64,000 nt of DNA, taken from the NCBI RefSeq assembly GCF_047663525.1, contig NC_092613.1:3125501-3189500 (forward strand), in the 5' to 3' direction. This DNA is from Anas platyrhynchos. Taxonomy: Eukaryota > Chordata > Aves > Anseriformes > Anatidae. Below, in pieces: positions 48,558 through 59,700 of this stretch; the stretch's first letter is position 1; each line of letters starts with the position of its first letter. A program made the position numbers and the translations under genes. The notes beneath the pieces were generated by a model. The model searched no databases. It was not told where the DNA came from and saw only the letters and a list, made by a program, of their open reading frames with translations.

Positions 48558-51500
48558 CTTGCAGGAGGAAAGAAAATGTTATTTCAATACAAATGTATAC
48601 GACAGATTTTCGCCTCCCAACGTTATACCACCCACGGGCACGAAACCTTGCAATGAAGTCACCTTCTATGTATAGATGCATAACAAGTAGTGCAGGGCTT
48701 GTTTTTGGACCGAGGTTAAACTAGGCTTACAGTATTGATGGTTATTCAACTTTCAGCAACAGTTAATGGGACACGTCAAAATAATTAACCATGAGAAAAA
48801 TCAGCGGAATTTTTGACAATTCAGTTGACTTTCCTCAAAGAACATTTCCCGAAGGCAACTTATCAACAGAAATGTGAAATGTAGTGTTCACAAGTTTCTC
48901 TTTTGTTATTATTTTGCTGCATAATTCCAACAGCAGGCAATTCCAATATTAAAGAGGGCAAATCAAAGACACACCTAATATCATTTAAAACTGTTACTAT
49001 TCAAGTAATATTTCTCATCCATAATTTTAACACAAAACTGCAGGAAGTTGCATATTCAATTAACCATTCAGTTAATTCTACAATACAGTCTGCTTTAAGC
49101 CCGATATAAAAATCATCTCGTCATTCCTTTTATAACTCATTGGAATACCTGTCCTTCGGTGCTATCTGCAGAAAGTTGTTAGAAAAAGGGGAGACAAGGG
49201 GGAAAGAACCCCAAAAACTCTGTAATTGTAGCATGGCAACGATTTTCTCCACTCTTTTTTCTGTTCAACAGGCGTACAGCAGACTCCCCATGAGTACTGC
49301 CCTCAGCACTGTTTGTCTTAAAAGCCAGGAACTACAATTTTCCAAGCCATTTTCCCTGAGTCCTCAGAGTTTTTGAACCTGTCTTCACAATTTTCACTGG
49401 TTCCTCCTTCCCATTAATACTTAAGGCCTTTCACCTCAGTTACCATCAACTAGATCGTTCCACTGCCAATGCAGGAAGCCTAAACTCTCTTCTTCACCCT
49501 CCACAGGAGGTTGAGCAAGTTGTCACCAAAGTATTTCAGCCTTTGACAGCCGTATAAAAAAAATAGGGTTAAGATTTGCCTGGCACATAAATCGCTTCTC
49601 CCTCTGCAATGCTTAAAAGGCTGCACCAGGAGTCATAAGCCAGGAGTCTGAAACCTCCAGAGCTGATGGTAACCTCAGTGCTCGTGCTGCACTCCCAGTC
49701 CACAGCAGACCGTGCACTAGACCGGAGCAAACAAAGCCACTGGCTAGCACCCAAGGAAGTTGCGTAAAGTTTCCAATTAAAAAAAAAATAATTAAATAAA
49801 ATCTTAAACAAAAGTATGAGTCATTTGAGGTTCTTTCCCCAAAGCATAAAGCACAGCTACAAAATGATTCAGGAAAAGGACATCCTTTTTCCACATTAAT
49901 TCAACAAACTAACTCGTGAAATATAGGAACATCAGCTGCACATAAAGTTTGAAGAAATACTGAGCTCTGACTAGAGCAACATAATGCCAAATACGACAAG
50001 AGAGCTGAATTCTGCTACATCTGTTTTGCTCTATACAGAAGTGATATTACAGATGGACTTCTACTTGCGCTCAGCCCTGGCCAAGGTGACTTTTAGTGGA
50101 CAGCTACTCCAATGGTGCACACTTCAGAGCTTAAGAGAACAGCACAGCCACCAAAGCTGTACCAGACATGATGGCAGCACGTGGCCAAGTGCCGGCAAAA
50201 AATATTGCCAGTCAGCTATGTTTTGACATTAAATACCCTCAAAGGGTGTTAAAATCCTTGCTTACAAAACAAGAGCAGCAACCACAAATAAACCAGATTT
50301 AAAGAAGCAGGTACTCCGTTCAGTAAGAAACCAGAAAACCTGGAGTCAAATACAGCCTTGCCTGTTCCTTATTGCCCTCCAGTGCAGAGAACTTTGACTT
50401 ACAAAAGCCAGTGGCAGGTACAACCACTGTTATTTTACGAGGAAGAAGGAAGTGCACCCAAGATGCTCCTCCTGAAAGGGATCCCACACCCCCCCAACTA
50501 GCTGTCAAGAGTTTGCTTTGACAAGCTGTGTTGACCCCAAGTTTCACGGGCTTTAAAAACAGGTGTCTGCTGTGTGTCAGCATAACAAACACTGTGCTTC
50601 ACAAGTTGAAGTGTTGGACACAAACGATGTCAGTGCTTCTTTTTTGGTGTTGGACAGGTTTGAATTCCCAGCAGTTCAAGTTTCTTTCCTTTAAAACTCC
50701 GCACTTGCAAGTGACTCACGTCAGATGCCACTGGAGAACTCTCTAAATGCAAGAAGCACTCAGAGCAAGTTAGCAGCAGTGTTGATTACACGCAAACACA
50801 CAACAGACACCTGCAAGAATTAAGACAGACATTCTTTGCAGTAAGTGGTAAATATGCTGTATCTTCTCAAACACAGTTATTTGCATTATTGGTGTCATTT
50901 CAAGAAATCCTCATTGTTAATAGCAAGATGAACAGCTGAGTTCTGCCATCTAAATCTACTACATTCACGTGGAAGGACAACAATCCAGAAATCCTGGATT
51001 TCACCCTCAAACACTTAAGAGCATTAAATGAGGCTTGTTTGTTTCCACTTTAAAAGAAAAGTAGCTCTAAAACCAAAATTTGTTTTCAAGATATGCTGCC
51101 ACATTCGAGTTCTCAGTTCACTGCGATGCCTGGGACACAACATCTACTCCTGCTCTGAAAAAGGAAATCACACCTCACAGAAACAAGAGCACTCTCTGAA
51201 GAGTGGCTCTGTAAAGTGGCATTACAGAAATTCACCTCTCTGTGACAGCAAATCTCGAACAAGTACTGTCAAACTTGACAACTTCTGTATCCACAGAATA
51301 CATTCAGTGCCTCTCCTCCTTCAGGTACTACTGGCAACCCATCCCACATCTGAATTTGATTTTTGTGTCATCTAAGTTGAAGCAGAAGTCAACTTGCCCC
51401 ACAGCAGTTACCCATGGGACGCATCGGAGGATCAATGGAGGGAAGCAGCATTGTGTTTACATTGCCCATCTCCTAAAATGTGGCTAAGTGCAAGATTACA

Positions 51501-52610
51501 TTCTGGCTTTAAGTGCAAGATTATATTTTAGGGCCTTTATATGGATACAGTCAGATTTAAACTTCAGTTTAGAAGCTAGCTGCAACAGCCTTGCAGTTGT
51601 TAAACAGTACGAGAGATCTGGATCCCTTAGAGAAAATGAACGACGTTCTCTGGGAAAAAGGCAAACTGCTTCCTCCTAGAATAACATGAAAAAGAACTCT
51701 CACCTCAGCATCCCAAACTACTTTTAAACTTCTCCAAGATGCTGAAAACACCTTGCTCCAGATTATCAGAGAACCATAAACCTCATGTAATGCCCACTGT
51801 ACTGTACCTGAAAAGTCTCTAGCAGACAGCAGTTCCTTGCTATTAACAAAAAGGTAAAATGATAATGAGAACTTTTATGTAATTAAATTATTACAGAATT
51901 AAAACCATCTCTGGAGAGAAGCACACTTGCTCAGAGTTTGCACTGTGGAACCAGACCCCACTGTACCTGCAACTCTTTGAAAAAGGCAGTAAAAACAAAA
52001 AACCACAATATAACTAAAGTTATTCTTAAAGCACCTCCTTGTTTCTTGCATACCAGAGTAAGCACAAGACATTCATGGTTTGTAACAAAGTCCTCAGCAA
52101 TTTACCAAACATTGTCACTGCTACAAACCCAAAGTGCATATATGGGATACAACAGAACTCAGAGAAATAGGAGAAATACACCTGTTAAAAAAGCATACCT
52201 TCAGTGCATGCATTTCGTGGGGCTGGATGAAATTATCAAACACCCAATAAAGGAATTCATGTTCTGCAGTGTACCCAAGAGCAGGTGCTGGTCACCTGAA
52301 AGAAATCAACCTCGAGCCATGCAACTCAAAGGGAAACCATTCAGGCTCCTGAGGAAAGGGATCATGCGTGCCAAAGGGCCGCTGGCCTGAGGCCGTCACA
52401 GAATTTCAGTGACTCAAAAATGAGTTGACACCAGTCCACTAGCAGGGATGTGGTTTTCCATTTAAAATACTGAGTGCTTTAAATCTGGTCTTTCAGGTTT
52501 GTAACTCTAGAGAATGAGCTATTGAACTTGCTTTAAAATACATGAAATGAAAAAAGGACACGAATCAAAATTACGAAGACGGGAGTTTGTTCTTCCACCC
52601 CCTCCCCCCG

Positions 52611-52654
52611 TTTTTTTCTTTTTTTTTTTTTCTTTTTTTTTCTTTTTTTTTTTT
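52611..52654. repeat. T-rich (T8-12 C)n tract near the RBM15 3' end
   Basis: T-runs separated by single C bases span over 40 bp, about 270 bp past the RBM15 stop. On the sense (minus) strand it is an A-rich tract inside the 3' UTR, where internal oligo-dT priming could mimic a poly(A) end. Confidence 0.85.
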
Positions 52655-52926
52655 GTAAATCAAAGCAGGCCTAGCCTCCCAGCTATCCCCATGGATAAGG
52701 GATTCTCAAAACATCCTATTCACACTAATGGCTAACCAACCTTTCTGGCTTCTAACTTTATAGAAAAATGTAGTAACAGAAAAACGGGCAGGGAAAGTCA
52801 CCTACAAACAAAGATCTAATTAAAAATAATGACAGGGCTGGCTAAGGCTGTATCCCATAGCACCTGGCACACGCTGGAGGGGCTGTGTGGAGGAGTAGGC
52901 AGGGTTGGGTACAGAACACGAGGGCC

Positions 52927-55806
52927 TTAGGATGCCCCACGGACAATGATCATGACCAGATAGTCGTCCTCTGATTTGGCCAGTGCCTTGGCCGTGGAGT
53001 CCAGGAACTGCTGGGAGAAGTCACAGGGTGGAAAGGCGTGCAGGACCCCGCTGTTCTCCTTGTCTTTGTTGCCCCCCACAGGGAGGCTGATCACCCCAGC
53101 AGCCTGCTTTTGCTTTAGGTAGGACACCAGATTCCTGAGTGGCCTCTGGGTGGAGGTTGTAGCGGCCTCGCTAGCTCCAGTTGCGGAGCGGTTGTCTGAT
53201 GTGCCAGGCACAGCCAAAAGGATGGCGTAACCATTGGGGCCCGCCACTTTGATGCGGCGGTTCACCTCATCCAGCTTGGGCTGGTCCAGACGAAGACGCT
53301 GGGTGATCTTGAGCTGAGCTACTTTCCCCCCAGTAGCTCCTTCCACGAGGAGGCTGCTGGCAACTCCGAGGTCCCCCTGAAGCAGATGCATATTGGACGG
53401 GAAATTGCTGTTCTTCAGCAGAAGCATCCCCTGCCAAGCCAAGCACAGCTTGGAGGCTCCCCCAGCCTGCGACGCTCCATCCTGCTGCTGTTTCTGAGGT
53501 GGAGGTTTGAGCCGGGAGCCTCCGCCACCTCCTTCTGCAGCACGTTCATCCTTTTTGGCTGGACTTTTGCACTCCTGTGCGGCGGCTGCTGCAGAAGCAC
53601 GATGCTTCCGCTCCCTTTCAGCGGAATTCTTGCGGTCGCGCTTTTCGTTCTGGCCCCGCTCCAGGCTGCCCCTGCGCGACTCCCGAATGGGTGAGGGCCG
53701 CTCCAACAGGAGCAAGCGGGAGGACGAGCGCTCTGGGTCACTGCTGTAACGCTCCCTCCCTCCAAGGAGCTCTGGGCTGCGGTCTGGGGGGGAGGTGGTG
53801 GCCAAACAGTGACGCTTTCGGGAGGAAGAGGAGCGCTCGCTGTCTGGAGAGCGGTCCAAGTGCCGGCCTCCATCCTCTGCCAGCCTCCGTTTTCTAGGCT
53901 GCTCCCTACTGCTACTGCCCAACTCCCGCTCCCCTCGGTCCCGCTCCAAGGACCAACCATCCCGACGCCGTTCTAGGCTTTCCAGCGGGTCATAGGCAGC
54001 TGCCCGGTTACTCCTATCCCGTACAGGGGGCGGGGGTGGCACCCACTCTGTTTCGGGATAAAGGTCTCTGTCACGGTCTCTGTAGAGTAACGGTGGCGTC
54101 CTGTCCCGGGCCCCCCGGAGGGGATCAGGTGGGGCCCCCCGGTGAGCCCCAAAAGCAGCTGCCTCTGCCACTAGCTCGTAATGAGCAGGGGGTGGCAAGG
54201 GCAGAGGCTGCAGGTAGGGCTGCTGGTACCGATGCTCAGTATCCGCAAAGTCCACGCGGAGCCGGCGATCCGGCCCACCCAAGGGAAAGCCTCGCATGTG
54301 GGCACAGGCCGCCTGCGCCGCATCCAAGCTCTCGTACTGGATGTAGGCCCACGAGTCACCTTTGCGGTAATCAATAGTGCGAATGGTGCCAAAACGATCA
54401 AACTCCCTGGCCAGGGCAGCAAGGGGCACCCAGGGCCCAAGGCCACCCACCCAAAGCCTGGTGGTTGGAGTGGCTTTACCATACCCAATCTTGATGGGGT
54501 TGCGCAGAAGCACCTTTCCTGACATGGCCAGCTTGGCCCGGTGCGCCATGTCCAGATTTTCAAATTTAAGAAAACCGTACGTGCTGGTTTGCCCACGACC
54601 CGGTCTTTTGATGTCCACCTCAGTGATGACCCCAAAACGGTCAAAGGCTCGGCGTAAATCTGTCTCGCTCACAGTGATGTCCAGGTTGCCCAGAAACAAA
54701 GTGCGGTTGGCTCTCTGGTCGTCCTCCGGGCTGATCTCCTCCTCACTGGCGGCTCCAGCACCCCCACCTCCTCCACGGAAGCCCCCGGCAGCCGCCACAC
54801 CAGCCACCCGCTCCAGCCCATAGGCCGGCCGCACTCGCGCTTCGTAGAAGCCCCCGTAGTCCCTCTCCCTTTCCAGCTCCCTGGGCAGAGGGGGTGGAGG
54901 CGGCAAGCGGCCGAGGGCGAGCTGCTGCAGCCGGTAGTCTCGATAACCCAGGGCCCCGCCGCTGCCGGCGGGGGACAAAGCCCGCTGCGTCGCCCCGGCC
55001 GGGGGGTGCCGCACAGCCGCCGCCGCTGCCGCCGCGACTCCCACGGCCGCCGTGCCGTAGGGCGACTCCTTGTCCAGCAGCGCCGGGGAGCGGCTGCCAC
55101 GCCGCCGGCTGCTCCCTCCGCCGCTCCCCACGTAGACGGCCTCGATCTTCAGCGGGCGGTCGTAGAGCACGAGGCGGCCGCGGGCGTGCTTGGCGGCGCG
55201 GGCGTCCTCGGGCCTGCGGAAGTTGACGAAGGCCACCCGCTCGTCGGCGGCGCCGGTGCCGGGCGGCAGGCGGCTGATTTTGACGCTCACGTCGCCGAAG
55301 CGCTTGAACTCGTGGAAGAGCCCGTCCTCCACCGCCTCGTCGCTCAGCGCCGAGCCCAGCTCGCTGATCTTCAGCGTCTTGTACTCCCCGCCGCCGCCGC
55401 CCGACTCCGAGGACGGGGCCGCCGCCGCCGCCGGGGCCCGGGACTCCCCCCCGCCGCCGCCCCGGCTGCCTCCGCTCCGCGACGCCTCCGCGGCTTTGCC
55501 TCCGCCGTAGCCGTGCCGCCCGCCCCCGCCGCCCGCCGCCGCCGCCGCCGCCGCCCCGGCCTCGTACTCGCGGCTGCCGGCGCGGGCGGCCTTGTCCGGG
55601 TGCGGGCCGCGCCGGCCGCTGGTGCTGTCTCCGGAGGCCGCCGCCGCCTTCCCGCCGCCGCCGCCGTTGGAGCCGCCGGAGCCGCTCGGCTTCTTGCCGC
55701 TCCGCTCGCCGCGCGCCGCCGCCGCCGAGGAGGAGGAGGACGCCGAGTCCTCGCCGCCGCCCCGCGACCGCTTGGCCTTGGCGGGCGAGCGCTCCTTGCC
55801 CTTCAT
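52927..55806 (-). CDS. RBM15: RBM15, SPEN-family RNA-binding protein
   Basis: One 959-codon exon. A disordered Ser/Gly/Ala-rich N-terminus has several polyalanine runs (about 84-91, 258-264). RRM1 covers about 142-227 (YKTLKISELG, RVAFVNFRRPEDA), RRM2 about 367-443 (RTLFLGNLDITVS, STYGFLKFENL) and RRM3 about 448-522 (TRLWVGGLGPWV, SWAYIQYESL). An Arg/Glu/Asp/Ser-rich linker leads to the SPOC domain at about 786-959 (KLCLAWQGMLLLKNSNFPSN). In mammals RBM15 is a nuclear adaptor of the m6A writer complex (WTAP, METTL3/14, ZC3H13, VIRMA). It also acts in XIST silencing, splicing and megakaryocyte development. The start MKGKERSP lies in a GCCGCC Kozak context and is preceded by an in-frame TGA at 55873-55875. 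The 44-residue N-terminal extension I remember for human is therefore absent unless spliced in. The end reads IIVRGAS. Codons are extremely GC-rich in the first third. Confidence 0.97.
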   Translation of the reverse strand: MKGKERSPAKAKRSRGGGEDSASSSSSAAAARGERSGKKPSGSGGSNGGGGGKAAAASGDSTSGRRGPHPDKAARAGSREYEAGAAAAAAAGGGGGRHGYGGGKAAEASRSGGSRGGGGGESRAPAAAAAPSSESGGGGGEYKTLKISELGSALSDEAVEDGLFHEFKRFGDVSVKISRLPPGTGAADERVAFVNFRRPEDARAAKHARGRLVLYDRPLKIEAVYVGSGGGSSRRRGSRSPALLDKESPYGTAAVGVAAAAAAAVRHPPAGATQRALSPAGSGGALGYRDYRLQQLALGRLPPPPPLPRELERERDYGGFYEARVRPAYGLERVAGVAAAGGFRGGGGGAGAASEEEISPEDDQRANRTLFLGNLDITVSETDLRRAFDRFGVITEVDIKRPGRGQTSTYGFLKFENLDMAHRAKLAMSGKVLLRNPIKIGYGKATPTTRLWVGGLGPWVPLAALAREFDRFGTIRTIDYRKGDSWAYIQYESLDAAQAACAHMRGFPLGGPDRRLRVDFADTEHRYQQPYLQPLPLPPPAHYELVAEAAAFGAHRGAPPDPLRGARDRTPPLLYRDRDRDLYPETEWVPPPPPVRDRSNRAAAYDPLESLERRRDGWSLERDRGERELGSSSREQPRKRRLAEDGGRHLDRSPDSERSSSSRKRHCLATTSPPDRSPELLGGRERYSSDPERSSSRLLLLERPSPIRESRRGSLERGQNEKRDRKNSAERERKHRASAAAAAQECKSPAKKDERAAEGGGGGSRLKPPPQKQQQDGASQAGGASKLCLAWQGMLLLKNSNFPSNMHLLQGDLGVASSLLVEGATGGKVAQLKITQRLRLDQPKLDEVNRRIKVAGPNGYAILLAVPGTSDNRSATGASEAATTSTQRPLRNLVSYLKQKQAAGVISLPVGGNKDKENSGVLHAFPPCDFSQQFLDSTAKALAKSEDDYLVMIIVRGAS
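55533..55556 (-). repeat. (GCC)n trinucleotide repeat in the RBM15 coding exon
   Basis: Eight consecutive GCC units (plus strand) read on the coding strand as a GGC/GCG-type run that encodes a polyalanine stretch around residues 84-91. Such runs vary in length between birds and individuals, and assembly errors are common here. Confidence 0.8.
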
Positions 55807-55872
55807 GGCGGCGGGCGGCGGCGGGGCCCCCCCTGCGCCCCGGCGGCCTCCCCGACTGCCCGCCCGCCGCGC

Positions 55873-55890
55873 TCACGCACCCGCCGCCAT
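55873..55890 (-). CDS. Upstream micro-ORF of RBM15 (MAAGA)
   Basis: A five-codon frame with stop (Met-Ala-Ala-Gly-Ala) starts inside the YY1 motif and ends at TGA 55873-55875. It is in the same frame as RBM15, 66 nt before the main ATG. If the transcript starts upstream, it could lower translation of RBM15. That it is translated is inferred. Confidence 0.4.
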   Translation of the reverse strand: MAAGA

Positions 55891-55894
55891 CTTG
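55883..55894 (-). promoter_or_regulatory. YY1 motif in RBM15 5' UTR/promoter
   Basis: CAAGATGGCGGC on the minus strand is the textbook YY1 consensus in the orientation usual just downstream of transcription starts. It lies about 80 bp before the RBM15 start codon and suggests that initiation occurs close upstream. Confidence 0.65.
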
Positions 55895-55933
55895 GAAGCC
55901 GCGGCGGCCGCCGGCCCCGCCCCCTCGGCGCCC

Positions 55934-56586
55934 ATTGGCCGCCCGGCGCCGGCCCGCGGCCCCTGTTGGCCGCCTCGGGCCCGCCGAGCGGAAGACCCGC
56001 CCGGCCCCGCGCTCTCCTCCTCGTGATTGGCTCGAGGAGCTGTCCGTCTGCGGGCCGGCCTCCCGCGCCCGCGAGGAGGGGGCGGGAGGAGCCGTGCCCG
56101 CACCCCGCCCCGCCCCGCCCCGCCCGCTCATTGGACGGTTAGAAAGCGAGCGGCCCTCTGATTGGGCGCGGGACCTGTCAATAGCGGCTGCCGGGCGGTG
56201 AGGGGACCGCCTCTGCTCGCCGCCCATTGGGCGAGCGGATCTCTTCCTTCTGATTGGCCTTATTGCCTGCCAGTTGTAGCGGCCCCGCCCCGCCCCTCCC
56301 CATTGGTCCACTCGCCCAGACGCGGGTTCCCGTCGTCCCTCTCCAGTTCTCGCGAGCAGCGCTCTACCCGCCCCTTCACCCCATTGGCCTCCGCTAAACC
56401 AGCCCGCGCTGCTCCTATTGGCCGAGCGCGGCGCCGCTCCCGAAGAAGCGCGGGCTGCGCCTCACGCCCCGCCCTTCGCTTACCATTGGGCGAGAAAAAC
56501 CTCCTCGGGCATCTGATTGGGCGCGGCAGGAGAGCTTGCGGATAGGCTGGGCGGCTGTCAGTCAGGCGCTCTCCGCCTCTGATTGG
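55934..56586 (-). promoter_or_regulatory. Directional array of twelve CCAAT (NF-Y-type) boxes upstream of RBM15
   Basis: ATTGG (CCAAT on the RBM15 sense strand) begins at 55934, 56026, 56130, 56161, 56226, 56253, 56302, 56383, 56417, 56485, 56516 and 56582. All twelve face the same way, and I find no CCAAT on the plus strand in the interval. Many have full NF-Y flanks (CTGATTGG or CCCATTGG). Gaps of 31, 65, 34, 68, 31 and 66 bp are near 32-34 bp or its double, roughly three helical turns. NF-Y binding is inferred from the motif. Confidence 0.8.
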
Positions 56587-56799
56587 CCTTTGCTCGGGGA
56601 GGGGGCGGGATCCCGGCAGGGGGAGCTCAGCAGGCGCCGGGCGGGGGCGGCTCCGGGCGGCCGCGGGGCTGGGGCCTGGCGGGGCCGGGCCTGGGTCCCG
56701 CAGGGAGGGGGCGGGGGGGCGGCAGGAAGGCCCCGGCCCCTGGGCCCCCTCCCCGCGCATTACCCCCAGTGGTCAGAGGTTGCACTCGATGATCCGTGG

Positions 56800-59700
56800 T
56801 TCTCTGATGTTCCCTGGCGCTGAGGGGTCCCCGCAGCTCCCGTGGGATCAGACCTCCCCCCGGGAACGTCTCAGTCTAACAGCAGAATCGGATCAGGCCT
56901 TAACAGCAGCCCGTCAGGCTGCGTTCCCCCCTGTCCCCTCACCTCCTGACAGGGACGGCGCGCACAGGCTCCCGAAACCGCGGGTGGGTTCTGAATGGTG
57001 GGTAAATGGCTGATAGCTAAATAGAGAGCTGGGAGGGAAAGGAATCGTGTTTGAGATGTGTGTTGAGCGTTAAAAAACGAGTTCCTCCTGTGTAACAGCA
57101 CTGGGGTAACCTAACAGGCGAATTGGAGACAGACCCGCAGTGACAGCGGAGACAGCTCATGTGGATGTGATTATTGCAGACTGTAAGGGAGACTGATACA
57201 ATTACATGGATGTGGGCAGCCAGATGAAGTGATACAAAGGTATGTGAGGGAGGGGCAGCACCGCAGGCACAGGAGAGCAGTGGGTGAGTGAGACACAGAG
57301 AATGGGCCAGGAGCCTGGCAGACAGGCTTATCGCAGCCGCTGCTCATCTGATCCCTGCAGCTTTCCTGGGGAGACACATGAGAAGGAGAAAACACGGCCA
57401 CTTTTTATCCGATAGAAAAATCACTGCTCTGTCAGGGTGTTACCGTTTTACAGAAATGCCTCGCTTCCAAGGCCGGTGTTGCTGGAAAGGATTCTGGAGC
57501 CTGGGGTAGGATTGCCTCAGGGAGGAGACCTTGCCTGGCACAGCATGCTTTGGGGAACAGATTATCACGGTTTGAAATAAAAAGCAGCATCACCTTGTTT
57601 TGGAACAGACACACCCATGTTCCATGCAGGTACCCTCCCTGCCAGTACCTCTCCCGTGCATCCCATGGCGTCTGTCAGAGCAGAGGAGGCACTCCTTGGC
57701 CAGTCACAATAAAAAATATGGGGAAAATCTTATATTGACGTATTTGAGCTGCACCTTTGAGGCTACATCTGGTAAAACCTGGCACAGCTCCACAGGCTTG
57801 AGAGGAAATGCATCACTTTAAACAACTAGCGATAGAGACTTCTATCTGCCGAGGTTCTAACTGTTTCCTTGTGGTGCCTCAGGTTGCGAGCGAAACCCAA
57901 ATTAAAATTCCACAGCTGATAAGTCACAGTTTAAGAGACACCTTGGAGGAGCACTGGGCCACATCGCTGAAGGGACAGGCTCTCCTGACCAGCATTTCAT
58001 CTGATTTCTGTCCTCCAAGCCTGCTCCTTCCAAGCAGAGACATCTCCAGAGTTTTTCCACCTCTGCATCAGCCGGCAGCAGACTCAGACCCGTCTAACGT
58101 GCAGTTTGGCAGCACTGGTGCATTTGGAAGAGGGTTTTGGCAGTGGGGAAAGGCAACGCAGCACCCAAAATGAGCTCTGGAGAAAAGCACGCTTTGTCAG
58201 ACCCAAGAAATGGTCCTGCATAAGCAGGAATCGCTCCCCAGGCCCAGGCTAGATAACAAGCACTCTGTCTGCATTTATTTACGTGTATGAATAATTAAGG
58301 AGCCAGATGGCCCTTGAGCCCCTGGCCTAGATAGAGACGTCTAATTACATTTGGTGTCAGTGGGAGTTGGGCATCGAGGTCCTGTCAAGCTGGGCTCATC
58401 CTGGACGATACTTGGGTGTTGCAGAACCGGAGAAACTTGCTGTTTTCTGCAGAAACCTCTCTCTAGAGCTTAAGCGTGCGACTCCTTCTTAAAGCCTGGA
58501 TGGAGATGACAGCAGAGGAGCCAGTGAGCCTGATGGAGGAGAGGCAAAGAGGGCTCCCATCAGGATGCTGAGCCCCACAGCCTGATTGACGTGGGCTGAA
58601 GACGTGCAAGCATCTCAGCTGGGGAGGTGACTGCTTGTTGGCAGTTTTGCATTGAGGCAAGCTGCGTTTCTTCCTGGAGATGCACTTGCATCCCAGCTGG
58701 CCATTAGAGATGTCAAAATACATTAGCTTCACTTAGGTGAGGCTACAAGAGCCATCCCAGGAGCTCCTGCCAGCGCAAAAGCGAGCTGGCTTGCACCCTG
58801 ACCCTCAGCACCACAAAAGGGAGGCAAAAGCTTCCCCCACACAGTCACTGCAGTTCTCACGATGGTCTCTGCCTTCGCCAGCAGCAAAAAAAAAAAAAAA
58901 AAGCTGGAGAATGTCCACCCTGCAGGATCATAGTGAGGTTTGGCAGCGAACTGTGAGGCAGCTCCCAGAACCTCAAGGAAAGCCAGGAGAGAGAGGGCTC
59001 CTTCCTCCAGCAGAAAAAGAGGTGCCTGGGGTTTGCTTGCAGCCTCCTGGGGAGCCAGCGTGGAGATGGGGGTGAGTTCAAGAGTCCTCGACCTGCCCCA
59101 GCTCTTGGCTCAGTTCTGTTGCGCCAAGTGGTGCCAGTCCCTGCGAACATCTCAGCCCTGAGGAATTGGCCTGGGCTTTATTCCTGGTTTGTGCTGGTGT
59201 GCTCGATGGGGAATGGTCCCTGTAGGGACTGGTCCCTCATTGCCTGATTTTCCTCCCAGCGCCAAAATCAATCAGGAGCACCCGATAGCTGCCCAGCTAA
59301 AGCCAAACTCTCTTCCCCGTGCTTCAGCCCAGCTCGGCACCACCTCGCGGCCTCTGAGGACAGCTTTTGCAGCAGCTCCCCGGGCAAGGTGTCCCCCTCC
59401 ATGCCCCAGACCTAGCAGCATCTTCGAGCTCCCCTGGGCACCCCACTGCTCCCCAGTCCAGCCCCGCTGCCGGCAGAGGGCAGCGGCAGCCCAGGAATTG
59501 CCGGACGGATCCGTTCCCCGGCCCTTCTCCACCCTGTTTCGTTGCTTTTCCTCCGCTGCGCGGGTTTAATAAGTAATGAAGGAATTTATGGAGCCATTAG
59601 CACAGTAATTGTTCACTTTCCACCTAATAATCGGAGATTAATGGAAAGGGAAGAATAAACCCCAAAGTAGAGAGAGGATTCAGGCAGCATCAGGGAGCCA

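Larger units (their letters stand above)
48200..52920 (-). other. Probable RBM15 3' UTR / downstream exon region
   Basis: The sequence is AT-richer than the flanks, without repeats except T-runs and a small 25-bp tandem duplication around TAAGTGCAAGATTA (51485-51498 and 51510-51523). No coding frame of note is present. Its placement and the lack of an earlier polyadenylation signal suggest it is transcribed as RBM15 3' UTR. This is inference. Confidence 0.45.
54750..56760. promoter_or_regulatory. CpG island covering RBM15 5' end and promoter
   Basis: Two kilobases of very GC-rich, CG-dense sequence run from the first third of the RBM15 coding exon across its 5' UTR and upstream flank. The island contains GC boxes (a tandem CCCCGCCCCGCCCC block at about 56101-56127), a YY1 site and the ATTGG array. 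No TATA box is seen. The far side could drive a divergent non-coding transcript, but no exon is visible. Confidence 0.85.

Noticed and set aside
54743-56311. 522-codon minus-strand frame and 378-codon plus-strand frame (55006-56142) across the RBM15 CpG island
   Set aside because: Both are Arg/Gly/Ala/Pro-rich translations of GC-rich DNA with few stops, out of frame with RBM15. Neither has domains.
56772-56816. AGAGGTTGCACTCGATGATCC, similar to a CR1 3' end
   Set aside because: Only about 21 bases match and no tail or body follows. It is too short to call a CR1 copy, though it could be a stub.
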